A DNA stretch of 64,000 bases from NCBI RefSeq assembly GCF_030929505.1, contig NZ_JAVFVV010000019.1:62001-126000 (forward strand), in the 5' to 3' direction. Shown one piece after another: positions 8,831-17,880 of the stretch. The notes under the pieces are model-generated. The model was not told the origin of the DNA. It saw nothing but the letters and a program-made list of their open reading frames with translations, and ran no database searches. Both the position numbers and the translations under genes were made by a program. Source of the DNA: Mesorhizobium sp. LHD-90 (lineage in GTDB: Bacteria > Pseudomonadota > Alphaproteobacteria > Rhizobiales > Rhizobiaceae). The stretch's first letter is position 1. Each line of letters opens with the position of its first letter.

Positions 8831-8880
8831 GGGGAGTAGGGGAGTAGGGGAGTAGGGGAGTAGGGGAGTAGGGGAGTAGG
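8828..8880. repeat. Left tandem array of TAGGGGAG
   Basis: Direct 8-bp repeats, six to seven units. Each unit carries a GGGG run separated by four bases, so four consecutive units match a canonical G-quadruplex pattern. The period of 8 also puts TAG into all three forward frames within 24 bases. Confidence 0.9.
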
Positions 8881-8881
8881 G

Positions 8882-9253
8882 TTATGAACTCGATGAAAGT
8901 TTGCGGATGAGAAGCCGAAGAAGCTTTCCGACACTTTCAGCACTCGTGAGCAAGGTGTCCGTTGTTGCCTTTGGCGCAACGCCTGTACGCTCAGCAATCA
9001 GCAGATGTGTCTCCAACTCCTTCAACGATCCTTGAGCGATTCGGAGAAATTGCTGGTAGGAACCACGAATTTCGCGACCATAACCTTCTGCGATATTCGC
9101 GGGAATCGAACTCGCGGCGCGCCGCACCTGACTGGTAAGGCCATACATTTCTTCTTTAGGCCAGGATTTGGTCGCACCGTAAACTGCCACCGCAAGATCC
9201 ATGGCTTGATTCCAGACGAGTAAATCCTTGTAGGAGCCGGTTTTCTCCTCCAT
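8882..9253 (-). CDS. Four-helix-bundle protein (23S rRNA intervening-sequence protein family)
   Basis: A 123-residue, all-helical protein. It shows YKDLLVWNQAMDLAVAVY, MYGLTSQVRRAASSIPANIA, AEGYGR and FLRIAQGSLKELETHLLIA, the classic signature of the family first found inside intervening sequences of 23S rRNA genes and structurally related to the Avd protein of diversity-generating retroelements. Members form pentameric bundles that probably bind nucleic acid. No 23S rRNA gene is present here. The gene is boxed by inverted TAGGGGAG arrays. The only Shine-Dalgarno-like sequence before its ATG is the last repeat unit itself (AGGGGAGTAGGCAG), so the array may drive translation. Confidence 0.88.
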   Translation of the reverse strand: MEEKTGSYKDLLVWNQAMDLAVAVYGATKSWPKEEMYGLTSQVRRAASSIPANIAEGYGREIRGSYQQFLRIAQGSLKELETHLLIAERTGVAPKATTDTLLTSAESVGKLLRLLIRKLSSSS

Positions 9254-9257
9254 CTGC

Positions 9258-9302
9258 CTACTCCCCTACTCCCCTACTCCCCTACTCCCCTACTCCCCTA
9301 CT
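9258..9302. repeat. Right tandem array of CTCCCCTA
   Basis: Five and a half near-perfect units complementary to the left array at 8828-8880. It ends one base before the stop codon of the DUF2794 gene. Confidence 0.9.
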
Positions 9303-9303
9303 T

Positions 9304-9687
9304 TCACGCCCCGACCAACCTGAGCTTGCTGTCGAAGAAGCCGAGCACCCGCGCCAGCTCGTGACCGCGCTTCAGCACCGCGCCGGTGGCGGCGACGACG
9401 GAAAACATGCCCTGCTTGCGCGCCAGCCTCGGATCCTTGACGATCTGGAACAGCGGCACGTCAAGGGCGCGGCGGTAGACCGAGAAAACGGCGCGCTCGT
9501 GCAGATGGTCGATGGCGTAGTCGCGCCACTCATTGGCGGCGACCATGCGACCGTAGAGCCTGAGAATCTGGTCCAGTTCGCGTCTGTCGAACGATACCGG
9601 GATGTCCAACCGCTCACGCCTTGCCGCGTGGAGCGGAATCAATATTGCGGATTCGTCCCCACCCTCCCATCCGCTGCGATCGGTCAT
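9304..9687 (-). CDS. DUF2794 domain-containing protein
   Basis: A 127-residue soluble protein of an alphaproteobacterial family of unknown function. It is recognised by FDRRELDQILRLYGRMVAANEWRDYAID-like sequence around residues 33-60 and the following VFSVYRRA and PLFQIVKDP strands. No catalytic motif is visible. It is read leftwards into the four-helix-bundle element, whose right array ends one base from its stop codon. Confidence 0.85.
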   Translation of the reverse strand: MTDRSGWEGGDESAILIPLHAARRERLDIPVSFDRRELDQILRLYGRMVAANEWRDYAIDHLHERAVFSVYRRALDVPLFQIVKDPRLARKQGMFSVVAATGAVLKRGHELARVLGFFDSKLRLVGA

Positions 9688-9903
9688 CCGGATTCGCCTT
9701 TCATGACGGTTTCACGACATGAAAAACTCGCGCGTTCGCGGCGAAATTGCAAGGCCGTCGAATCGCGGGGAAAACCGCTTGCGAAGTAAAATCACATTGT
9801 ATCACGAATTATATCGTAATGTTACGATTGGTGAAGTTTCGCCACATTCTCGCCATTTTTTATCCAAGCTGACGCCCCATTGTCCGACGAATTTAACCCC
9901 GTT

Positions 9904-10057
9904 GCCTGAGACGGTTCGGTCCGGCACCGGCTCGTAACCCCAAGCCCCCCGCCCACGGGCCTGCGTCGGATCGAACCAACCTCGGCTGTCCGCCATGGAT
10001 GGGCCAGGTAACGATCCCAAATCTGAAACCGGTGTCGGTCTACGGCGCCGGTTTTTT
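9904..10057 (+). ncRNA. Candidate structured small RNA ending at a terminator
   Basis: GCCTGAG (9904-9910) can pair with CTCGGC (9981-9986), and inside it GGTTCGGTCCG (9913-9923) pairs with CGGATCGAACC (9967-9977) with one G-U. An intrinsic terminator follows at 10026-10056, although no plus-strand gene precedes it. The closing stem looks superficially like 6S RNA, but the enclosed part is only about 43 bases, too short for 6S. Identity is therefore open. Confidence 0.4.
10026..10056 (+). terminator. Rho-independent terminator of the RNA candidate
   Basis: AAACCGG near 10026 pairs with CCGGTTT, followed by TTTT; the inner part extends the stem through G-U and G-C pairs. It terminates rightward transcription before the convergent DUF1223 gene. 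Confidence 0.75.
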
Positions 10058-10146
10058 CGTGTCGGGGCCCGACAAGGGGCTGCCTATGGACGTTCCGCGC
10101 CGCAAAAAATCTTGCCTGTGCGGAAACATGAGCTTCGCTCGGGTGC

Positions 10147-10917
10147 CTACTTCGTCGATGGAGGTTCCGGATTGCGAATCACCGTCGCGCCGAGAATCGC
10201 GCCAGGCAAACCGTCCTTGGTGACTTCCTGCAGCAGCGCCGCGGCGCCGCCTTTCTTCGCAATCTCGCTGGCGGGCAGTTCGAAGCGGGCGGCCTCGCCA
10301 TGCCACATTCCGGCCGTCTGCACCTCGGTGACGGCGTTCCAGTAGGTGATGGTGCTGCCGTTATTCTCGCCGCGCTCGATCGACACGGGATTGGCGCCGT
10401 CGAAATAGACCAGCACAAGATGCGCCTTGCTGCGGGCCGGCCCTGAACCTGTCTGGATGACGATGCTTTCGCCCTGCTGCTTGGCCTTGATGTCGACCAG
10501 CATGCCCTTGCCGGAATTGCCGAGCGTCTCCAGCGTTCCTTTCACAGCGGCTTTCTTGGCGCCGTTGACGTGGACGCGGCCGTTGATGACGGCCTGCGGC
10601 GTATAGACGGATCGGATGCCGAAGGCGCGGCCATAGTCGCGCTGACGCTGCGTATTCTCGGGCTTCGCCAAAGTGTCGCGCCAGCCGAGATAGTCCCAGT
10701 AGTCGACATGATAGGCGAGCGCCACCACTTCGCCCTTGCGGACCAGTTCCGTGAAGAATGCATCGGCGGGCGGACAGGAATTGCATCCCTGGCTGGTGAA
10801 CAGTTCGACGACGCCGAGCGGCTTGCGTGATTCGGCAAGCGCCGTCCCGCCGACAAGGGCAAAGCCCATCACCACCAGCGCGAACGCCGCCAGTTTGGTC
10901 AGTTTTTCGCGCTTCAT
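10147..10917 (-). CDS. DUF1223 domain-containing secreted thioredoxin-fold protein
   Basis: The ATG at 10917 gives a 256-residue protein with a signal peptide (MKREKLTKLAAF, then a hydrophobic core ending GGTALA). It is followed by VVELFTSQGCNSCPPADAFF, where the CxxC pair sits in the thioredoxin-like position. The family is common in rhizobia and periplasmic. Its role is unknown, presumably redox or disulfide handling. A longer reading from 10974 would put extra residues before the signal peptide and is not favoured. It is divergent from the ceramidase-family gene. Confidence 0.85.
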   Translation of the reverse strand: MKREKLTKLAAFALVVMGFALVGGTALAESRKPLGVVELFTSQGCNSCPPADAFFTELVRKGEVVALAYHVDYWDYLGWRDTLAKPENTQRQRDYGRAFGIRSVYTPQAVINGRVHVNGAKKAAVKGTLETLGNSGKGMLVDIKAKQQGESIVIQTGSGPARSKAHLVLVYFDGANPVSIERGENNGSTITYWNAVTEVQTAGMWHGEAARFELPASEIAKKGGAAALLQEVTKDGLPGAILGATVIRNPEPPSTK

Positions 10918-11030
10918 GGCGATTCCAGAGGTTTTCGCCAGTGGCACCGGCTTATCTTTTTCTTCATCAAACAATAGGCAGATGCATATTTCAACGGGAA
11001 GTCACGTTGCGGTGAGATACGGGCAGGCCG

Positions 11031-11729
11031 ATGGACTTCACACACGTCGCGCATGTCGACCTCTACTGCGAGCGAACCGGGCCTGAATTCTGGTCGGAGC
11101 CGACCAACGCGCTGACCAATCTGGCTTTCGTCGCCGCCGGCGTCTGGGGCGTCTACACGGTTCGGCGGCGCCGCGCCGGCACGTTTTCCGAGGTACTCGC
11201 CTGGTGGGTCGTGGTGATCGGCATCGGCTCGGCGCTGTTTCACACCTTTGCCAACGCGGTCACAATCTGGTTCGACATCCTGCCGATCGCCGGCTTCACG
11301 CTGGCCTACACGCTATTCAACCTCAGGCGCTTCGTCGGCATGCCCTGGGGCAAGGCACTCGCCATTTTTGTCGGCTTCTATGTGGTGGTCGGCGCTATCA
11401 CCGCGCTGGTGCCAGCCTGGCTGCGCGAGGCCAGCAATGGCACGACGGGTTACCTGCCGCCGTTCCTGGCGCTTATCTTCTTCGGCATATTGGTCGTGCG
11501 GGCGGGCAGCCCGGCCGGCTGGTACAACATCGCCGCCGCCTGCATCTTCGTCGGCTCGGTCGTCTGCCGGGTGATCGATCCGCTGGTGTGCGAATCGTTC
11601 CCGCTCGGCACGCATTTCCTCTGGCACCTGCTCAACGGCCTGATGCTCGGCGTACTGCTGGCGGCCGTCGCACGCTATGGCGCGCCGCCAAAAGAAAACC
11701 CGCGGGCGCATCTCGCGCCCGCGGGTTGA
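11031..11729 (+). CDS. Ceramidase-family (CREST) membrane hydrolase
   Basis: A 232-residue membrane protein with about seven hydrophobic segments. The zinc hydrolase residues of the alkaline ceramidase/PAQR/Per1 superfamily are all present: Ser67 and His71 in GIGSALFHTF, Asp82 in WFDI, and His195 and His199 in THFLWHLL. The opening MDFTHVAHVDLYCERTG is typical of the bacterial group. It would cleave an amide in a lipid at the inner membrane; the true substrate in bacteria is unclear. The last codons form one arm of the terminator that serves the convergent acnA gene. Confidence 0.85.
   Translation: MDFTHVAHVDLYCERTGPEFWSEPTNALTNLAFVAAGVWGVYTVRRRRAGTFSEVLAWWVVVIGIGSALFHTFANAVTIWFDILPIAGFTLAYTLFNLRRFVGMPWGKALAIFVGFYVVVGAITALVPAWLREASNGTTGYLPPFLALIFFGILVVRAGSPAGWYNIAAACIFVGSVVCRVIDPLVCESFPLGTHFLWHLLNGLMLGVLLAAVARYGAPPKENPRAHLAPAG
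11690..11727 (-). terminator. Rho-independent terminator of acnA
   Basis: Read leftwards, a 13-bp stem AACCCGCGGGCGC pairs with GCGCCCGCGGGTT around a 5-base loop and is followed by TTCTTTT. It lies 23 bases after the acnA stop and inside the 3' end of the convergent ceramidase-family gene. Confidence 0.88.
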
Positions 11730-11749
11730 CATTCGACGAAACCTAAGCG

Positions 11750-14452
<2,703 letters not shown>

Positions 14453-14642
14453 CTAGTCTGTTCTGCCTTCGAGGGAACGGACTCCGATGGGCATGCAATC
14501 ACGCGCAAAGGTGCGGGTACGGCCATTTCCGCTGTCCGCTCCCGAGCGCCCGGCCGTTGAGAACGGCGCGAATGCTGGTCCGGCACATATAAGGTTGCCT
14601 TCCCCGACCGCTGGGGTTGGTAATCCGCATATAGAGAAATTC

Positions 14643-14658
14643 GTGGAATAGTTCTAGA
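14643..14658 (-). promoter_or_regulatory. Possible iron-control (Irr/ICE-like) element
   Basis: On the minus strand the sequence TCTAGAACTATTCCAC matches the rhizobial ICE pattern TTTAGAATTATTCTAA at 12 of 16 positions. It lies in the acnA/ccmA divergent promoter region. Irr is known to control heme- and iron-dependent functions in Rhizobiales. This is a by-eye match only. Confidence 0.35.
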
Positions 14659-14724
14659 CACGCAGATGCCATTTTTGCTGCGCCGCACATGCTGGCGGCC
14701 CAGGCTCCGGACGAAAGAAGAAAA

Positions 14725-15330
14725 ATGCGGCTGATCGCCGACAATCTTGGCGGCGAACGCGGCGGCGAAATGGTGTTTTCCGATGTTTCCTTCGGGCTCT
14801 ATGAAGGCGGTGCGCTGATCGTCACCGGGCCGAACGGGTCGGGCAAATCGACGCTGCTCAGAATTGTCGCCGGGCTGCTGCCGGTCGCCACAGGGGTGGT
14901 GGCGATCGAAGCCGGCGAAGCATTTCCGACAGTCTCCTCCGCCTGCCACTATCTCGGCCACCAGAACGCGATGAAGACGGCGCTGACCGTCGAGGAGAAC
15001 CTTCACTTCTGGCGCGATTATTTTGGGACGCCGCGCCTTCCGCCGGATGACGCGCTGGAACAGGTCGGACTGGGCGGGTTGGGCCACCTGCCGTTTTCCG
15101 TCTTGTCGACCGGGCAGAAGCGCCGTGCGGCTATCGCCCGGCTGCTGGTCTCCTACCGACCCGTCTGGCTGCTCGACGAGCCGACCGCCGGGCTGGATGC
15201 GGCTTCGGAGGCGCGATTCGCCGAGCTGATGGCCACTCACCGAGGCGATGGCGGCATCGTGATCGCCGCCACGCACCTGCCGCTCGGGCTAGAGGGTGCG
15301 CAGGAACTGCGGATGGGCCAGCCATGTTAG
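14725..15330 (+). CDS. ccmA: Heme exporter ATP-binding protein CcmA
   Basis: A 201-residue ATPase of the CcmAB complex, which with CcmC and CcmD loads or releases heme on CcmE during cytochrome c maturation. Walker A is GPNGSGKST, the signature region is LSTGQKRRAAIARLL, and Walker B is LLDEPTAGLD. The ATG at 14725 follows a purine-rich GAAAGAAGAAAA and is preferred to one 36 bases upstream. It overlaps ccmB by 7 bases. Confidence 0.92.
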   Translation: MRLIADNLGGERGGEMVFSDVSFGLYEGGALIVTGPNGSGKSTLLRIVAGLLPVATGVVAIEAGEAFPTVSSACHYLGHQNAMKTALTVEENLHFWRDYFGTPRLPPDDALEQVGLGGLGHLPFSVLSTGQKRRAAIARLLVSYRPVWLLDEPTAGLDAASEARFAELMATHRGDGGIVIAATHLPLGLEGAQELRMGQPC

Positions 15331-15986
15331 CCCTCTTCCTCCGCGACCTGCGTCTCGGCATCCGCGCCGGCGGCGGGGCGCTAACCGGCATCGTGTTTTT
15401 CCTGGCGCTGGTGGCGACCATCCCCTTCGGCGTCGGCCCGGACCTCAACCTGCTCGCCCGCATCGGCCCGGCGATCCTGTGGATCGGCGCGCTGCTCGCC
15501 TCGCTGCTGGGGCTCGACCGGCTGTTCCAGGCCGACCGCGAAGACGGCTCGCTGGACCTGTTGCTGCTTGCCGAGGACCGCCACATGCTGGCTTTGACCG
15601 TATTGGTGAAATGCCTGGCGCATTGGACGGCGAGCGTCCTGCCGCTGGTTGTCGCCTCGCCGCTGCTTGGGCTGTTCATGAATGTCGAGCCGGCCGGGCT
15701 CGGCGCCGCCGCGCTGACGCTGCTGGTCGGCACGCCGGCCATCACCTTCGTCGGCGCGGCGGGTGCTGCCGTCTCCGTGGCGCTGCCGCGCGGCGGGCTG
15801 ATGATCTCGGTGCTGGTGCTGCCGCTCACTATCCCCGTGCTGATCTTTGGTGTGTCGGCGACCTACGGCGCCGTGGCCGACCCGGCCCCGTTCCTGCAAC
15901 CTTTCCTCATCCTCTGCGCGCTGACGCTGTTTCTCGCCGTCGTCGGGCCGCTGGCGGCCAGCGCGGCGCTGAGGCATGCGGACTGA
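15324..15986 (+). CDS. ccmB: Heme exporter permease CcmB
   Basis: A 220-residue protein with six membrane segments, opening MLALFLRDLRLGIRAGG, typical of CcmB. It partners CcmA, whose gene overlaps it. Conserved features such as QADREDGSLDLLLL around 70-85 are present. Normally ccmC follows directly, but here there are only 140 non-coding bases before ccmD. Confidence 0.93.
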   Translation: MLALFLRDLRLGIRAGGGALTGIVFFLALVATIPFGVGPDLNLLARIGPAILWIGALLASLLGLDRLFQADREDGSLDLLLLAEDRHMLALTVLVKCLAHWTASVLPLVVASPLLGLFMNVEPAGLGAAALTLLVGTPAITFVGAAGAAVSVALPRGGLMISVLVLPLTIPVLIFGVSATYGAVADPAPFLQPFLILCALTLFLAVVGPLAASAALRHAD

Positions 15987-16126
15987 GGGCCAATCCGCCG
16001 CACTTTGGGCGAATTGATGCAGTTGGGTCGAGCCGCTAGGGTGCGTCCTTCCAAGCTCGTCCGCTCAGGCTTGCGCCTGAACTTCAGTCGCCCCTGCGGG
16101 CTCGCACCTCGGAATGAGGACCGTCA
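15987..16126. other. Short non-coding gap where ccmC is expected
   Basis: 140 bases with no open frame resembling CcmC (about 250 residues with a WGTWWxWD motif). The second half, from about 16040, reads like a degraded intergenic repeat with GC-rich inverted stretches (for example CAGGCTTGCGCCTG). In related rhizobia the order is ccmA-ccmB-ccmC-ccmD-ccmG. Confidence 0.7.
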
Positions 16127-16291
16127 GTGACCGCCCACGCGCTTTATGTGACCGCCGCCTACTCCGCCTCGGCGATCGTGCTGGCCGGCCTGATCGGCTG
16201 GATCCTGCTCGACGGCCGGGCGCGCCGGCGCGAGCTTGCGGCGCTGGAGGCGAGCGGCGTCCGGCGGCGCTCCGACAAGGCCGCGCCGTGA
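16127..16291 (+). CDS. ccmD: Heme exporter protein CcmD
   Basis: A 54-residue protein starting at GTG. It has an N-terminal ALYVTAAYSAS, one membrane segment (about 12-30), and a basic C-terminal tail RARRRELAALEASGVRRRS, exactly the layout of CcmD, which stabilises the CcmABC-holoCcmE complex. It overlaps the ccmG start by four bases (GTGA). It is easily missed because of its size. Confidence 0.85.
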   Translation: MTAHALYVTAAYSASAIVLAGLIGWILLDGRARRRELAALEASGVRRRSDKAAP

Positions 16292-16914
16292 GCCTCGACC
16301 GTTCGGAAACGACGAGCGCAGGGCCGCGCCAACCTGCCGAGACGGATCAGGCGGAGCAAAAACGGCCACGAAAACTGCTGGCGCTACTGCCGTTGGCGAT
16401 CTTTCTCGCGCTGGCCGCGATCTTCTTTTCACAACTGCTTTCGGGCCGTGACATCGGCACCGTGCCGTCGGCGCTGATCGGAGCGCCGGCGCCGGCGACG
16501 AACCTGCCGCCCGTCGACGGGCTCGGCCTGCCGGGACTGGACAACGCCGCCTTCGCAGGCAAGGTCACGGTGCTGAACGTCTGGGCGTCGTGGTGCGCGC
16601 CTTGCCGCCAGGAACATCCGATATTGATGGCGCTGTCGCAGGACAAGCGGTTTCAGATCGCCGGGCTGAACTACAAGGACGCGCCGGAAAACGCCCGGCG
16701 TTTCCTCGGCGACCTCGGCAATCCGTTCGCGCTGGTCGGCGCCGACCAGAAGGGCCGCACCGCGATCGACTGGGGCGTTTATGGCGTGCCGGAAACCTTC
16801 GTCGTCGGCCGCGACGGCAAGATCCTTTACAAGCATGTCGGCCCACTCGACGCCGAGGGCGCGCAAAAGACGCTCCTGCCGGAAATCGAGAAGGCGCTGG
16901 CCGCCGGACAGTAG
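16288..16914 (+). CDS. ccmG: Thiol:disulfide interchange protein CcmG/DsbE
   Basis: Starting at the GTG at 16288 this is a 208-residue membrane-anchored thioredoxin-like protein. It has a cytoplasmic basic tail, an anchor at about 30-50, and the active site WASWCAPCRQE with Cys103 and Cys106. The fold continues to GVYGVPETFVVGRDGKILYKHVGPL near the end. It reduces apocytochrome c cysteines in the periplasm before heme ligation. The GTGA overlap with ccmD fixes the start; a longer frame upstream would overlap ccmD out of frame. Confidence 0.93.
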   Translation: MSLDRSETTSAGPRQPAETDQAEQKRPRKLLALLPLAIFLALAAIFFSQLLSGRDIGTVPSALIGAPAPATNLPPVDGLGLPGLDNAAFAGKVTVLNVWASWCAPCRQEHPILMALSQDKRFQIAGLNYKDAPENARRFLGDLGNPFALVGADQKGRTAIDWGVYGVPETFVVGRDGKILYKHVGPLDAEGAQKTLLPEIEKALAAGQ

Positions 16915-16924
16915 GCCAAAAGCA

Positions 16925-16958
16925 AACGGCCGCCGGTTGACCGACGGCCGTTGTTTGA
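16925..16958 (+). terminator. Terminator of the ccm operon
   Basis: AACGGCCG (16925-16932) pairs with CGGCCGTT (16945-16952), followed by GTTT. It begins 10 bases after the ccmG stop. Confidence 0.7.
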
Positions 16959-17007
16959 CGCGACTGTTACGCGGGACTCGAGCCCCGAAAGCCCGTCGCG
17001 GGCCTTT

Positions 17008-17175
17008 TCAGCGGCCGTACACTTCCTTGTAGGCGTGATGCAGCATGTCGGCGCGGTTGCCGTTGATGTCGGCGAGGTCGCGATGCGTCATGCCCATGAT
17101 CTCGTCGACCATCTGGTTGTAGCGGCGACGCTTGGCGATACGGTCACGGGTGTTGTTGATCAGCGTGGAAAACAT
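17008..17175 (-). CDS. DUF1127 domain-containing small protein
   Basis: A 55-residue basic protein starting MFSTLINNTRDRIAKRRR and containing RYNQMVDEIMGMTHRDLADI, the DUF1127 helix-turn-helix-like core. Members in rhizobia and Agrobacterium are stress- and phosphate-linked small proteins that can bind RNA or regulators. A ribosome-binding AGGATCC precedes the ATG. The promoter region carries a perfect 15-base palindrome. The stop codon sits within a small GC hairpin (about 16988-17008) that may terminate transcription. Confidence 0.85.
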   Translation of the reverse strand: MFSTLINNTRDRIAKRRRYNQMVDEIMGMTHRDLADINGNRADMLHHAYKEVYGR

Positions 17176-17272
17176 TTGCGAGGATCCCTTGCTAGGCCGC
17201 CTTGCGGCGACCGGGTTGTTCCTCCCTCACGCCGCATAGATTGGCATGTCGCGCGTGCATTGCAACATTCTA

Positions 17273-17287
17273 TGCTGCATTGCAGCA
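17273..17287. promoter_or_regulatory. Palindromic operator-like site upstream of DUF1127 gene
   Basis: TGCTGCATTGCAGCA is a perfect odd palindrome, flanked by more CATTGC/GCAATG copies between 17248 and 17292. It lies 98 bases upstream of the DUF1127 ATG. The symmetry suggests a dimeric regulator; which one is not known. Confidence 0.5.
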
Positions 17288-17330
17288 ATGCATGTCATGC
17301 ATGGCGCAAAATACTGAAATCACGGGCTTT

Positions 17331-17861
17331 TCAATCTTGCCGGATGAATTGAACGAAGCCGGCAAGGCAGTTTGCTATTGCCTGCCGCCATTTTGCGTCG
17401 TCGAGAACGGTCGCGTATTCGGCCAGCTTCTTCCCGAGCAGCGGCACCTCGAGTTCGGGTGCGGCAAATATCCGGAAGGACATCGTGCGCAGCACCTCCC
17501 GCAATGCTTCCCGCGAAACCAGGGAGCGGTGCGAGGCATGGACGAGCATGACCGGCTTGCCGACCGCGGCCGGCCCGGACACCAGCCAGTCGAGCGCGTT
17601 CTTCAGGCCGCCTGGAATGCCGTGTGCATATTCGGGGCACGAGATGACTAGGCCGTCGGCGGCGCAAACAGCCTCGTTCCAACGCGCGGCTGCCGCCGGC
17701 GTGCGTTCGCCTTCGTTGTCAGGATTGTAGATCGGCAGGCCGCCTAGCTGGTCATGGAGGTCAAGCCTACAGCCCAGTGGCATCTCGTGTTGCATAGCGC
17801 GAAGGAGCGCGGTGTTGGTGGAGACAGCACGAAGGCTGCCGGAAAGGCCAAGCAGTTTCAC
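17331..17861 (-). CDS. NADPH-dependent FMN reductase family protein
   Basis: A 176-residue flavodoxin-fold reductase. It starts VKLLGLSGSLRAVSTNTALL from a GTG at 17861; the phosphate-binding loop GSLRxxSxN is typical of ChrR/ArsH/azoreductase-like FMN reductases. SCPEYAHGIPGGLKNALDWL near residue 80 is the second flavin-binding motif. Substrates could be quinones, chromate or azo dyes. An open frame continues about 30 codons upstream but lacks family similarity. Confidence 0.85.
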   Translation of the reverse strand: MKLLGLSGSLRAVSTNTALLRAMQHEMPLGCRLDLHDQLGGLPIYNPDNEGERTPAAAARWNEAVCAADGLVISCPEYAHGIPGGLKNALDWLVSGPAAVGKPVMLVHASHRSLVSREALREVLRTMSFRIFAAPELEVPLLGKKLAEYATVLDDAKWRQAIANCLAGFVQFIRQD

Positions 17862-17880
17862 CGATGAGCCCGGTTGCGGC

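Larger units (their letters stand above)
8828..9302 (-). mobile_element. TAGGGGAG inverted-array element carrying a four-helix-bundle gene (copy B)
   Basis: The left arm, 8828-8880, holds six to seven units of TAGGGGAG, the first with one extra G. The right arm, 9258-9302, holds five and a half units of the complement CTCCCCTA. Between them lies one gene on the minus strand, whose stop codon begins one base inside the left arm and whose ATG is four bases from the right arm. Nothing else fits inside. The element occupies the space between the stop codons of two convergent host genes. Two geneless relatives occur in the window. I infer a compact mobile unit. A transposase-like activity of the encoded protein is not established. 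Confidence 0.65.
9688..10146. other. 459-base intergenic region with AT-rich promoter zone and RNA candidate
   Basis: No protein-coding gene is convincing. Bases 9785-9850 are AT-rich and probably contain promoters for DUF2794 (leftwards) and for a rightward transcript. Bases 9904-10056 hold nested complementary stems followed by a rho-independent terminator on the plus strand. Confidence 0.6.

Noticed and set aside
8828-9302. CRISPR array
   Set aside because: The repeats are 8-bp uninterrupted tandem units with no unique spacers and no cas genes nearby.
9904-9986. 6S RNA
   Set aside because: The closing stem looks similar, but only about 43 bases lie inside it, far fewer than the terminal hairpin and bubble of 6S require, and the neighbourhood (purE) is not present.
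16114-16287. An N-terminal extension of CcmG
   Set aside because: It overlaps ccmD in another frame, is Arg-rich without similarity, and would place the membrane anchor far from the N-terminus.
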